DNA of 55,669 bases from assembly GCA_026713705.1 (NCBI GenBank), contig JAPONY010000059.1, positions 1 to 55,669 on the forward strand, written 5' to 3'. How positions within the stretch are numbered: the stretch's first letter is position 1; the number at the start of each line of letters is the position of its first letter. Below the pieces are notes generated by a model. It searched no databases, was not told the DNA's origin, and saw only the letters and a list, made by a program, of their open reading frames with translations. Both the position numbers and the translations under genes were made by a program. Source of the DNA: Gammaproteobacteria bacterium (GTDB lineage: Bacteria; Pseudomonadota; Gammaproteobacteria; Poriferisulfidales; Poriferisulfidaceae). Positions 34,180 to 42,662 of the stretch are shown here, one piece after another.

Positions 34180-34491
34180 ATGTCAAATTCCTTCGTACCA
34201 GTCGCCACCGTATCGGAAATCCCGGCAGGACAGACCCTCCGCATCCAGCATCAGCAGCACCAGATCCTGCTGGCGAATGTCGGCGGGACCATTTACGCCT
34301 GCGACGATACCTGCACCCACGAGGATTCGTCCTTGTCGCTCGGCTGCCTAGACGGGGAGTTGGTCAAATGCACCCTGCACGGCAGCCGCTTCAACGTCCG
34401 TACGGGACAACCCATCGAGGAACCGGCCGAAGAACCTTTGCGCACCTACCCGATCCGCGTCGACGGGGACTGCGTGCTGATCTGCTGCTGA
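34180..34491 (+). CDS. Rieske [2Fe-2S] ferredoxin
   Basis: The 103-residue cytosolic protein carries one Rieske cluster with ligands CTH (in DDTCTHED) and CTLH (in VKCTLHGSRF). The spacing is that of NirD/BphF-type ferredoxins. Such proteins feed electrons to mono-oxygenases or dioxygenases. The ATG at 34180 is preferred; an upstream in-frame ATG at 34102 lies in the TnpB element. It is followed 13 bp later by a flavin reductase, its probable electron donor. Confidence 0.9.
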   Translation: MSNSFVPVATVSEIPAGQTLRIQHQQHQILLANVGGTIYACDDTCTHEDSSLSLGCLDGELVKCTLHGSRFNVRTGQPIEEPAEEPLRTYPIRVDGDCVLICC

Positions 34492-34504
34492 TTCGGAGGC
34501 GGAC

Positions 34505-35251
34505 ATGGCAACCGAGTGGCTTGAAGGCACCGTCGTCGAGAACCAGCATTGGACCGACCAGCTTTATTCCCTGCACATCCGGGCGCCGGAGGTCCGGTTC
34601 ACGGCCGGACAGTTCGGCCGTCTCGCGCTCGACATCGACGGAGAACGGATCGCCCGTCCCTACTCTTTCGTTAATCCTCCGGATGCCGAGAACCTCGAGT
34701 TCTACTCCATCATCGTGCCGGAAGGCCCGCTGTCTTCGCGCCTGGAATCCCTCGCGCCCGGAGACCGGATCTGGGTCTCCTCGCAGGGCGTCGGGTTCTT
34801 CGTGCTGGACGAAGTTCCGGGGAGCGAATACCTGTGGCTGCTGGCCACCGGGACCGGCCTCGGCCCCTACCTGTCCATCCTCGGCACCCCCGGCCCCTGG
34901 GCCCGCCATCGCAAGATCGCGCTGGTGCACGCCGTGCGCTATACCCGCGAACTGACCTATCAGGACACCCTCCAGCAACACCTGAGCCAGCACCCGGACC
35001 AGTTCGTCTATGTTCCCTTCGTCAGCCGGGAAGACGACCCCGACGCGCTGCACGGGCGCATTCCCGCCGCGATCGAGGACGGGAGGCTGGCCGAGCATGC
35101 CGGCATGGATTTCGACCCCGCACGGGCCCAGGTCATGCTGTGCGGCAACCCGCAGATGGTCCAAGACACTTCGGCCCTGCTGAAGACGATGGGAATGGCC
35201 CGGAACCGGCGCAGCACGCCGGGACAGATCACGACCGAAAGCTACTGGTAA
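34505..35251 (+). CDS. fpr: Ferredoxin-NADP reductase family flavoprotein
   Basis: This 248-residue FAD enzyme has RPYSFVNPP (FAD isoalloxazine site), GPLSSRL (pyrophosphate), LLATGTGLGPYLSIL (NADPH site), an MLCGNPQMVQD nucleotide segment and the C-terminal tryptophan of Fpr (TTESYW). It exchanges electrons between NADPH and ferredoxin or flavodoxin. GGAGGCGGAC precedes the ATG. Its adjacency to the Rieske ferredoxin suggests a two-component electron chain. Confidence 0.93.
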   Translation: MATEWLEGTVVENQHWTDQLYSLHIRAPEVRFTAGQFGRLALDIDGERIARPYSFVNPPDAENLEFYSIIVPEGPLSSRLESLAPGDRIWVSSQGVGFFVLDEVPGSEYLWLLATGTGLGPYLSILGTPGPWARHRKIALVHAVRYTRELTYQDTLQQHLSQHPDQFVYVPFVSREDDPDALHGRIPAAIEDGRLAEHAGMDFDPARAQVMLCGNPQMVQDTSALLKTMGMARNRRSTPGQITTESYW

Positions 35252-35264
35252 TTCGCCCGGGGCT

Positions 35265-36149
35265 CTAGCGCCCCACCACCCGGTTTCGGATCGCGCCGAT
35301 CCGTTCCACCTCGCATTCCACCACGTCGCCCGGCTGCAGGTATTCCGGTGGCGTGCGCGCGAAGCCGACGCCGCTCGGCGTGCCGGTCGCCAGGATGTCT
35401 CCCGGCTCCAGCCACATGCCGCGTGACAGGGCCGCGATCTGCTGTGCAATGCTGAAAATCTGGTAGCTGGTATTGGAGTGCTGCTTCTCCGCGCCGTTGA
35501 CCCGGCACCACAACTCCAGGTCGTGCGGATCCTCGATCTCGTCGGCCGTCACGATGCACGGGCCCATGGGGCAGAAACCGCTGAGGCTCTTGCCGATGAA
35601 GAACTGCTTGTGCCGGCGTTGCAGCTCGCGCGCCGAGACGTCGTTGATCACGGTGTAGCCGAAGACATGGTCGTAGGCTTCCGTCTCCGGGATGCCGCGC
35701 CCGGCCCGCCCGATGATCACGCCCAGCTCGACCTCCCAGTCCAGCTTGTCCGACACTTCGGAATCGTAGGGAATCTCCCCGAACGGGTCGTTGACGCTGT
35801 TCGCCGCCTTGGTGAACACGATCGGGTACTTCGGCAGGTTCGGGTCGCGCCCGAGCGAAGCGGAAGCCTCTTCGACATGGTCCGCATAGTTGAGCCCCAT
35901 GCACATGATGTTCTGCCGCGGGCGCGGGATTGGCGCCCGCAGTTCGGTCTGGTCGGCCGGGACGAACGCTTCCGCCGGCGCGGCCTCGAACGCCGCACGC
36001 ACGGCCTGCAGTGCCGCCTCTCCCCCTTCGATCAAGTCCAGCATGGACGCCGGCAGCGACGCGTCGTGCAAGGTCGGGAGAAAGACCAAGTCCTCTTGCT
36101 GCACGCCGAGCCCGGTCCGGGCCTCGTACTCGATGGTCACCAGCCTCAT
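35265..36149 (-). CDS. Fumarylacetoacetate hydrolase family protein
   Basis: The 294-residue enzyme belongs to the FAH superfamily of C-C hydrolases or decarboxylases acting on 2-oxo-acids. Metal-ligand blocks are visible: NIMCMGLNYADHVEE (substrate), PIVFTKAANSVN, DWEVELGVIIGR (Glu ligands), FGYTVINDVSARELQ and GDILATGTPSGVG. The true substrate is not determined; oxaloacetate decarboxylase or 2-hydroxyhepta-2,4-diene-dioate isomerase types are similar. It overlaps djlA by 4 bp and ends the gshA/orf130/djlA/FAH group. Confidence 0.9.
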   Translation of the reverse strand: MRLVTIEYEARTGLGVQQEDLVFLPTLHDASLPASMLDLIEGGEAALQAVRAAFEAAPAEAFVPADQTELRAPIPRPRQNIMCMGLNYADHVEEASASLGRDPNLPKYPIVFTKAANSVNDPFGEIPYDSEVSDKLDWEVELGVIIGRAGRGIPETEAYDHVFGYTVINDVSARELQRRHKQFFIGKSLSGFCPMGPCIVTADEIEDPHDLELWCRVNGAEKQHSNTSYQIFSIAQQIAALSRGMWLEPGDILATGTPSGVGFARTPPEYLQPGDVVECEVERIGAIRNRVVGR

Positions 36150-36976
36150 CCTGCCGCCTTCTTCGCTTTCTTGATCGTCTGGTACGCCTTGGTGAACTGC
36201 TTGGTCCGTTCTGTGGCGAATTCCATGAATTCCTTCGGCAGCCCCTTGGATGCCAGTTTGTCCGGGTGGAAGTCTTTCATTTTACGGGCATAGGCGCGCT
36301 GCACCTCCTCCATCGAAGCCGAGGGCTCAATCTCCAGCGCCCCGTAGGCCCAGTCCAGGTTTTTGCCGGCGTCCGGCTCTGGACCGGCGCGCCGGGCATG
36401 CCCGAGGAACTGATCGATGATCGTCCGCATCCGGCTCTCGGAGAATCCCAGCGCATGGCAGCAGGCATGGAGGATCTGCTCCTCCGACGGGGAGAGCTCC
36501 CCGTCCGCGCAGGCCATCGCGATCTGAATCTCGACGAAGGTCAGAATCAGCGAGGGTTCGCTCCGGCAGGCATGCGTCAGTTCCTGCAGGCTGCCGCCCA
36601 GGTCGAATCCCGGCCGGGTCCCGAGGTTGAAGAAATGCATGGCATGACCGCGCTGTTCCGGGTTCAGGCCGAACTCTTCCATGACCTCCTCGGCGCACCG
36701 GATCTCCTGTTCCGTCACCCGGCCGTCCGCCTGGGCGATGTGCCCGCCCATCAGGAACACGATGCGCGAGAAGACCTGCCGCCTCTGGATCAGTTCGTCG
36801 CTGTCGCCCCACATGCCGTTCGCGCCGGCCGGCCCGAACATGCCCCGCGTCCTGCCCATCGTAAGCACCGCGACCGCCGCGCCCAGAATAATGCCCCATC
36901 CGCCGAACAGCCAGGCGCCGATCATCATGCAGGACGCCCCCCAGAACAGAGCGGACACGCAGCCGAGAAATTGCAT
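36146..36976 (-). CDS. djlA: DjlA-like membrane-anchored DnaJ co-chaperone
   Basis: The 276-residue protein has two N-terminal hydrophobic segments (about residues 5-40), a central TerB-like helical domain (VFLMGGHIAQADGRVTEQEI, then VEIQIAMACADGELSPSEE) and a C-terminal J-domain with the HPD triad (KDFHPDKLASKGL). DjlA stimulates DnaK from the inner membrane and affects envelope stress responses. It overlaps the FAH gene by 4 bp and is 8 bp after an unknown gene. Confidence 0.93.
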   Translation of the reverse strand: MQFLGCVSALFWGASCMMIGAWLFGGWGIILGAAVAVLTMGRTRGMFGPAGANGMWGDSDELIQRRQVFSRIVFLMGGHIAQADGRVTEQEIRCAEEVMEEFGLNPEQRGHAMHFFNLGTRPGFDLGGSLQELTHACRSEPSLILTFVEIQIAMACADGELSPSEEQILHACCHALGFSESRMRTIIDQFLGHARRAGPEPDAGKNLDWAYGALEIEPSASMEEVQRAYARKMKDFHPDKLASKGLPKEFMEFATERTKQFTKAYQTIKKAKKAAG

Positions 36977-36984
36977 GATTGCTC

Positions 36985-37377
36985 CTAATCCACGTGCCGC
37001 ACGTAACTGGGGTCACCTTCCAGGTGCAGGCACATCCGGGAACCTTCCATGCGCAGCGGTTCGTCCTGTCCCTCGAACCACAAGGACAGCACGATCTCAC
37101 CCGAGACGTCCAACGGGATACGCATCATGTCGCGCTGGGTGTACAGGCCATCCTCCACGTCCGTATGCGTGATCAGGAATGGCGGGGCCGGCAGGTCGGC
37201 CGAAAGTTTCGGGGTCCACATCTCGATGGCTCCGGCTTGTGTCCAAAGGGTGCGCTGATCGGCATTGTCCATGATCTTCTCAATGTTCGACTCTTGGAAA
37301 TGCAGCACGGCCCGCTGCGCGTCCAGATCGACCTGGTCGATCCGCAGGTTCCGCGGGTCCAGGACGCGGTAGCTCAT
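36985..37377 (-). CDS. Conserved hypothetical cytosolic protein
   Basis: I do not recognise this 130-residue protein. It has no signal peptide or membrane segment and looks like an alpha/beta domain: MSYRVLDPRNLRIDQVDLD, FQESNIEKIMDNAD, then strands DMMRIPLDVSGEIVLSLWFE. It overlaps gshA by 4 bp upstream and precedes djlA by 8 bp, so it is a translated member of that operon. The function cannot be inferred. Confidence 0.75.
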   Translation of the reverse strand: MSYRVLDPRNLRIDQVDLDAQRAVLHFQESNIEKIMDNADQRTLWTQAGAIEMWTPKLSADLPAPPFLITHTDVEDGLYTQRDMMRIPLDVSGEIVLSLWFEGQDEPLRMEGSRMCLHLEGDPSYVRHVD

Positions 37378-38948
37378 GCCTGCGCCTCGTAGGCCGCCAG
37401 GTAGTCTTCGAAGGAGACGGGCGACTCCCGTTCTTCATCCTCGATGGCCTGCTGTTGCAACCGGGACTGCTCGGCGACCCGGTCGAAGCAGGCGCGCAGT
37501 TCCGGCTCGGGCGCCCGGGCCCTGAAGAACTCCCGGTGTTGCTGCGAGCGCTGCAGCACCCATTCCACGTAGGCGTCCCCGGATTCGCGCATCTCGGCCA
37601 CCATGCGCCCTGACGGCGTCTGCTCCGGATTCCGCACCTTGGCCGCCTGCACCTCCCAGGCCTGCCGGAACGCCGTCTGTCCATAAGCCTCGTCCAAGAG
37701 GTCGCAGACCGACCGAATGTCCGCCAGCAACTCGCCCGCCCAGTCCCGCAGGGAAACCTCCTCCCCGCGCCGCAGGGTCACCTCCGAATCCCGTCCGCGG
37801 TGCGCGACCTGCTGCATGTTGTCGTCGGCTTCGGCCTGTTCCGTCATGGACATCTCGGGGCTGTCGTCCAGTAAACAATACACCACCAGGGCGGTCAGGA
37901 AGCGCATCGTGGCCGGTTCGATACCGCAGGGCTCGAACGGGTCGATGTCCAGAGACCGCAGTTCGAGATATTCCACGCCCCTCTGCTGCAAGCCGCGCGT
38001 CGGCTTCTCATTGCCCTGCGGCACGCACTTGGGGCGGACCGGGCTGTAGTATTCGTTTTCGATCTGCAGCTGGTTGGCATTCAGTTGCCGGTACTCCCCG
38101 TCGTGCCGGACGCCGATATCCCGGTACTGAGGACAAGGCGTGGCGGTGGCTTCCCGCAGGCATTCGATGTAGCCCGCCCGACTGTTGTAGTCGGCATGCA
38201 CGCCGGTGCTGGTTTCCTGGCTGTTCTGGTAGCCGATGCTGCCCTGGCGCAACGAGGTCGCGTAGGGGCCGTAGTAGGTGCCCGGGGTGAACATTTCGAA
38301 GCTCTCGTGCTTCTGGAGGACGAAGGACCGGCAGATCGCGGGCGAAGCGCCGAACAGGTACGCGATGAGCCAGCCGAACCGCAGCAGGTTGCGCAGGGCG
38401 TCGAAATAGCGCTCGGAGATCCCGTCCGGGTCCGGCGGCCCGCCGAATTCCTGCCGCCAGAATTCCTCTGGCATCGAGCAGTTGAAGTGCACGCCCGAAA
38501 TCACCTGCATCGAGCGGGTGTACCGGTGGCCCAGGCCGCGCCGGTAGATGGTCTTCATGCGCCCGGGGTTGGACTCCCCGTAATACGCCAGCGGGATATC
38601 CGGATCTCCGGCGATCACGCAGGGCATGCTCCCGCACCATAGCCGCTCGGAGCCCAAGTGATCGTAGACGTAACGATGCAGGTCGGACAGAAATGCATAG
38701 GACGCCTCCAGGGTGCCCGGGGGCGTGACCAGTTCGATCATCACCTCCGAGTAGTCCGTCGTGATGTGGGGGTGGGTCAGCGGCGAGCCCAGGGCCTCGG
38801 GATGAGGCTTCCCGCTCAGGGCCGCCTCTTCGTCCACGCGCAGGGCTTCCCGCTCAAGCCCGATCCGGATGTCCCGGAAAGCCTGGCGTTCGGGCGACCC
38901 GCGCCATGCTTCGAGGCGTTGCTGGAAAAGAGATGTACTCAGAGGCAT
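37374..38948 (-). CDS. gshA: Glutamate-cysteine ligase (gammaproteobacterial type)
   Basis: The 524-residue enzyme catalyses the first step of glutathione synthesis. It has the class 1 GshA signatures IRIGLEREALRVDEEA, ITTDYSEVMIELVTPP, YRRGLGHRYTRSMQVISGVHFNCSMP (in shorter blocks), VDIDPFEP-like ELRSLDIDPFEPCGI and the late FLTALVVYCLL. The start at 38948 (MPLSTSLFQQRL) is favoured over 38999 because it aligns with the usual beginning of the family. No strong ribosome site precedes either. gshB is in another operon at 25.4-26.4 kb. Confidence 0.93.
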   Translation of the reverse strand: MPLSTSLFQQRLEAWRGSPERQAFRDIRIGLEREALRVDEEAALSGKPHPEALGSPLTHPHITTDYSEVMIELVTPPGTLEASYAFLSDLHRYVYDHLGSERLWCGSMPCVIAGDPDIPLAYYGESNPGRMKTIYRRGLGHRYTRSMQVISGVHFNCSMPEEFWRQEFGGPPDPDGISERYFDALRNLLRFGWLIAYLFGASPAICRSFVLQKHESFEMFTPGTYYGPYATSLRQGSIGYQNSQETSTGVHADYNSRAGYIECLREATATPCPQYRDIGVRHDGEYRQLNANQLQIENEYYSPVRPKCVPQGNEKPTRGLQQRGVEYLELRSLDIDPFEPCGIEPATMRFLTALVVYCLLDDSPEMSMTEQAEADDNMQQVAHRGRDSEVTLRRGEEVSLRDWAGELLADIRSVCDLLDEAYGQTAFRQAWEVQAAKVRNPEQTPSGRMVAEMRESGDAYVEWVLQRSQQHREFFRARAPEPELRACFDRVAEQSRLQQQAIEDEERESPVSFEDYLAAYEAQA

Positions 38949-39032
38949 GACCGCCCGGGAGGTCTCACGAAAACGATGTTGGAAAGGACGTGTCGCCACG
39001 CCCTTTCTGAGGGTGACTGAATCTCAGCCGGA

Positions 39033-39113
39033 TTACTTGATGCGCATGGCGATCTGCATGATCACCACGGCAAGGACGGTGGCGCCTATCGCCATCCAGG
39101 CCCATCCACTCAT
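39033..39113 (-). CDS. 26-residue small membrane protein
   Basis: In the 194-bp gap between gshA and msrB, an excellent ribosome site (GAGAGGAGAA) is followed at 39113 by ATG and a frame encoding MSGWAWMAIGATVLAVVIMQ plus IAMRIK. It is one hydrophobic helix with a basic end, the layout of bacterial single-pass small proteins. No homologue is recognised. The remaining bases (38949-39032, 39114-39193) show no gene. Confidence 0.6.
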   Translation of the reverse strand: MSGWAWMAIGATVLAVVIMQIAMRIK

Positions 39114-39193
39114 AGTATTCTCCTCTCTCAGTGCGTAGGTCAGGATAGGCGACATTGTACCGCAAGATGGCAGGCATCCGGTATAGTGTTTGA

Positions 39194-39592
39194 ATGGAAA
39201 AATTGCAGCGCAGCGAGGCCGAGTGGCGGGCGAAACTGAGCGCCGAGCAGTTCGCCGTGTGCCGCCGCAAGGGCACCGAACCTCCCTTCCGGGGAGGCTA
39301 CTGGGACTGCAAGGAAGACGGCGTATACCTCTGTGTCTGCTGCGGGCAGCCCCTGTTCGACGCGCAGGACAAGTTCGACTCCGGAACGGGCTGGCCCAGC
39401 TTCACCCGGGCGGTCGACACGCAATGCCTGGAGGAGAATAGCGACTCCAGCCACGGCATGATCCGAACCGAAGTCCTGTGTGCGCACTGCGACGCGCACC
39501 TGGGCCATGTCTTCCCGGACGGCCCGGCCCCCGGCGGCTTGCGCTATTGCATCAATTCCGTCTCGCTGCAGCTGAAACCGCGCACCGGCTAA
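39194..39592 (+). CDS. msrB: Peptide-methionine (R)-S-oxide reductase
   Basis: The 132-residue enzyme repairs oxidised methionine in proteins. It carries zinc-site CxxC pairs (CVCCGQPLF and [13 protein letters not shown]), [21 protein letters not shown] and the catalytic cysteine in [13 protein letters not shown]. Its end overlaps the ampD stop by 4 bp, tail to tail. No ribosome site is strong before the ATG. Confidence 0.96.
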   Translation: MEKLQRSEAEWRAKLSAEQFAVCRRKGTEPPFRGGYWDCKEDGVYLCVCCGQPLFDAQDKFDSGTGWPSFTRAVDTQCLEENSDSSHGMIRTEVLCAHCDAHLGHVFPDGPAPGGLRYCINSVSLQLKPRTG

Positions 39593-40149
39593 TCCTGCGG
39601 ATCTTCCAGCGACTCCCGGAAGCCCTCCCAGTCGAAGTGCGGCCCCGGGTCGGTCTTGCGCCCCGGCGCGATGTCGCTGTGCCCCACCACCCGCTCCGGG
39701 CTCAGTCCGGGGTATGCCGCGAGCAAGGCTCGAACCACCTCGACCAATCGCCCCACCTGCACCGCTTCATACGGCTGGTCGTCGGTTCCCTCCAACTCGA
39801 TTCCGACTGAAAAATCGTTGCACCGCTCCCGCCCTTCAAAGCGGGATTCCCCGGCGTGCCAGGCACGTTCGTGGAACGGCACGAACTGCACCACCTCCCC
39901 GTCGCGGCGAATTAGCAGGTGCGCCGACACGCGCAGCCCTTCGATCTGTCGGAAATACGGATGGGCGTCCGGGACCAGAGTGTTCGTGAACAAGCGCTCG
40001 ATGCCGTCACCGCCAAATTCTCCCGGCGGGAGACTGATGCCGTGGATCACCACCAGATCGAAACCGCACCCCTCCGGGCGGGCGTCGCGGTTCGGCGAAT
40101 CCACCTGCCGCGCCCCATGCAGGCGCCCGCTTTCGGGGTCGACACGCAT
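39589..40149 (-). CDS. ampD: 1,6-anhydro-N-acetylmuramyl-L-alanine amidase
   Basis: The 186-residue zinc amidase recycles cytosolic muropeptides. It has [18 protein letters not shown] (zinc His), [33 protein letters not shown] and [17 protein letters not shown] (second zinc His and catalytic Lys/Asp). The start is set at 40149 ([10 protein letters not shown]), 8 bp past the upstream gene; a longer frame to 40215 would lie within it. No ampE follows. Confidence 0.94.
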   Translation of the reverse strand: MRVDPESGRLHGARQVDSPNRDARPEGCGFDLVVIHGISLPPGEFGGDGIERLFTNTLVPDAHPYFRQIEGLRVSAHLLIRRDGEVVQFVPFHERAWHAGESRFEGRERCNDFSVGIELEGTDDQPYEAVQVGRLVEVVRALLAAYPGLSPERVVGHSDIAPGRKTDPGPHFDWEGFRESLEDPQD

Positions 40150-40157
40150 TTTGCCCC

Positions 40158-41348
40158 TCACACCTCGAACGGGCATCTCAGGAGATGGGGGCCGAGTTCG
40201 GAGATCGAGCAGCACCCCAACTGACCCAACGTGCGATCGATCTCCTCAGCCAGAGTCGACAGCGCGTAGCCGGCTCCGGCCTCGCCGCCGGCCGCCAGGC
40301 CAAACAGCGTGGCGCGTCCCACCATGACCGCATCCGCGCCCAGCGCCAGCGCCTTCACGACGTCCGTACCACGCCGGAAGCCGCTATCTATAAGAACCGC
40401 CATCTTTTCGCCCACCGCCGCCGCGATGCCGGGAAGCGCCTCGATGGACGAGATGCTGCCATCCAGCTGCCTCCCGCCGTGGTTGCTGACAACGAGGCCG
40501 TCGCAACCGGCCTCGGCAGCACGGATCGCATCCGCGGGGGACAGGATGCCCTTGACGATGAGTTTCCGTGGCCATTGTCCGCGCAGCCACTCCACGTCTT
40601 TCCAGGTGATGTCGGGCGCGAACAATTTCGTCACGATCGCCACCCCCGCATCCGCGCTCTTCGCTTCCGGCGGCATGAAGTCGGCAATGTTCTCGAAGCG
40701 GGGAATGCCGTGCGGGACGAGCACGTCCCATGCCCAGCGGGGGTGCTGCACGACATCCAGCATGTTGCGCAGGGTCAGTTTCGCCGGTGCGCGGTAGCTG
40801 CGGCGGTCCCATTCCCGGTTCCCGAAAACGTTGGAGTCGACGGTGAAGACCAGGGCCTCGTAACCCGCCTCTTCCGCACGGCTCAGGATGTCCTGCGTGA
40901 TCTCGCGCCGGGTCATGGCGTACAACTGCATCCACAGGCGCCCGTGAGCCTCCTGCGCGACCCGCTCCAGGCGGGTGGTCGAAAGCGTCCCCAAGCAAAA
41001 CGGGATCCCGTGCTTCTCCGCCGCCCGCGCCAAGGCCACGTCCGCATCGCTGCACAACATGCCGTTGAGCCCGGTGGGGCAGATGGCGAGGGGAGAGTCG
41101 GACTCCCGACCGAACAGGTTGACCCGCTGGTGACGGTCGGCGGTGTCGATCAACACGTTCGGCACGAAACGGATGGAGCGAAGGACTTCCCGGTTGCGCG
41201 CGAGGGCGATCTCGTCCTCCGATCCCCCCTCGACGTACTCCATTGCGAAGTACGGCGTGCGCCGGTACGCGACTTCCCGCAATTCCTCGACCGAACAGGC
41301 CCGCCTGTAGTTTTTCCCGGAGTAGAACTTCCGTTTCAGTCGCATCAT
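40158..41348 (-). CDS. FMN-dependent alpha-hydroxy-acid dehydrogenase (LldD-like)
   Basis: The 396-residue flavoprotein oxidises an L-2-hydroxy acid such as lactate. The family blocks are present: TPYFAMEYVEGGSEDE, LAICPTGLNGMLC, MQLYAMTRREI, FTVDSNVFGNRE, LIVKGILSPADA, the catalytic histidine in VVSNHGGRQLDG, and VLIDSGFRRGTDVVKALALGA. The start is at MMRLKRKFYS (41348); upstream in-frame starts at 41393 and 41438 are possible. Substrate (lactate, glycolate or mandelate) is unresolved. Confidence 0.9.
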   Translation of the reverse strand: MMRLKRKFYSGKNYRRACSVEELREVAYRRTPYFAMEYVEGGSEDEIALARNREVLRSIRFVPNVLIDTADRHQRVNLFGRESDSPLAICPTGLNGMLCSDADVALARAAEKHGIPFCLGTLSTTRLERVAQEAHGRLWMQLYAMTRREITQDILSRAEEAGYEALVFTVDSNVFGNREWDRRSYRAPAKLTLRNMLDVVQHPRWAWDVLVPHGIPRFENIADFMPPEAKSADAGVAIVTKLFAPDITWKDVEWLRGQWPRKLIVKGILSPADAIRAAEAGCDGLVVSNHGGRQLDGSISSIEALPGIAAAVGEKMAVLIDSGFRRGTDVVKALALGADAVMVGRATLFGLAAGGEAGAGYALSTLAEEIDRTLGQLGCCSISELGPHLLRCPFEV

Positions 41349-41464
41349 CGTCGACAAGCCAGGTAAGGTTATTTCTGTCCCGCAAACAATCATACCCCGA
41401 CGGTCGTCGCCCCCCTCTTCCCTACTGCTAAAATGCAATCGCCCTGTGGCAAGGGAGAAAATCC

Positions 41465-42646
41465 TTGACTACCGACGTCGTCTTCACCATCTTCCTGATC
41501 TTCACGGGCGCGGCCGTTCTGGCCACTTTCTCCCTGTTTGCGCGCCAGACGATGCTGATCGCGTACATCGTGCTGGGCCTGATCGTCGGGCCGTTCGGCG
41601 CTGGCCTGGTGGCGGACACGCAGATGGTCGAGAACGTGTCGCACATCGGCATCATGTTCCTGCTGTTCCTGCTGGGTCTCAACCTGGAACCGCAGAAGCT
41701 GCTGCACCTGTTCCGCAAGACCGCCGTCATCACCGGCATCACCTCCGGATTCTTCGCGGTGGGTAGCGGCGCGATCTGCTACGCGCTCGGCTATTCACTG
41801 CTCGATGCGGCCTTCATCGGTGCGGCCATGATGTTCTCCAGCACCATCATCGGCCTGAAGTTGCTTCCGACCACCGTCCTGCACCACCAGATCACGGGCG
41901 AGTTGATGATCAGCATCCTGCTGCTGCAGGATCTGCTCGCCATCATCATCCTGATTCTGATCGAACTGCAATCCCCGGGAGCGGGAGCCGCTGCCACCTC
42001 CGGCACCATGGAGATCCTCTTCGTGTTGCTGAGCCTGCCCCTGCTCGCCGGGTTCGCGCTGCTGTTCCAGCGTTACGTGCTCACGCCGTTGTTCGCCCGT
42101 TTCGACCAGATCCAGGAGTACATCTTCCTGCTGGTCATCGGCTGGTGCCTGGGCGTGGCGGAACTCGCCGCCGTGCTCGGCCTGTCGGCGGAGACCGGGG
42201 CATTCATCGCCGGGGTCGCGGTGGCCTCGAGCCCGATCGCGAAATTCGTGGCGGAGGTGCTCAAGCCCCTGCGCGACTTCTTCCTGGTGATCTTCTTCTT
42301 TGCCGTCGGCGCCGGATACAACTGGCAGGTCCTGATGGACGTGCTGATCCCGGCCGTGTTGCTGACCGCCTTCGTGATGACCAGCAAACCCTGGCTGTTC
42401 CGCATCCTGCTGCGCCGGGCGGGAGAGAAGCCGGGACGCGCCCACGAAGTCGGCGTACGCCTGGCGAACGCCAGTGAGTTCTCGCTGCTGATCGCGGTGC
42501 TGGCATTGTCCGGCGGCGTCATCAGCCAGGATGCCTCCTACATCATCCAGACCACCGTCCTGTTTACCTTCATCATCTCCTCCTACTGGATCGTCATGTT
42601 CTACCCGTCGCCGATGGCCGTGTCGGACGAGCTGCGCCAACTGTAA
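41465..42646 (+). CDS. Cation:proton antiporter, CPA2 family
   Basis: This 393-residue inner-membrane protein has about 11-12 hydrophobic helices (VFTIFLIFTGAAVLATFSLF, LMISILLLQDLLAIIILIL, FFLVIFFFAVGAGYNW). It resembles KefB/RosB-type exchangers for K+ or Na+. It ends after the membrane part; the C-terminal TrkA-N regulatory domain of KefB/C is absent. The TTG at 41465 follows GGGAGAAAATCC, a good ribosome site, and is chosen as start. It is followed 16 bp later by PPi-phosphofructokinase. Confidence 0.88.
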   Translation: MTTDVVFTIFLIFTGAAVLATFSLFARQTMLIAYIVLGLIVGPFGAGLVADTQMVENVSHIGIMFLLFLLGLNLEPQKLLHLFRKTAVITGITSGFFAVGSGAICYALGYSLLDAAFIGAAMMFSSTIIGLKLLPTTVLHHQITGELMISILLLQDLLAIIILILIELQSPGAGAAATSGTMEILFVLLSLPLLAGFALLFQRYVLTPLFARFDQIQEYIFLLVIGWCLGVAELAAVLGLSAETGAFIAGVAVASSPIAKFVAEVLKPLRDFFLVIFFFAVGAGYNWQVLMDVLIPAVLLTAFVMTSKPWLFRILLRRAGEKPGRAHEVGVRLANASEFSLLIAVLALSGGVISQDASYIIQTTVLFTFIISSYWIVMFYPSPMAVSDELRQL

Positions 42647-42662
42647 CGGACCGTACCCTGCC

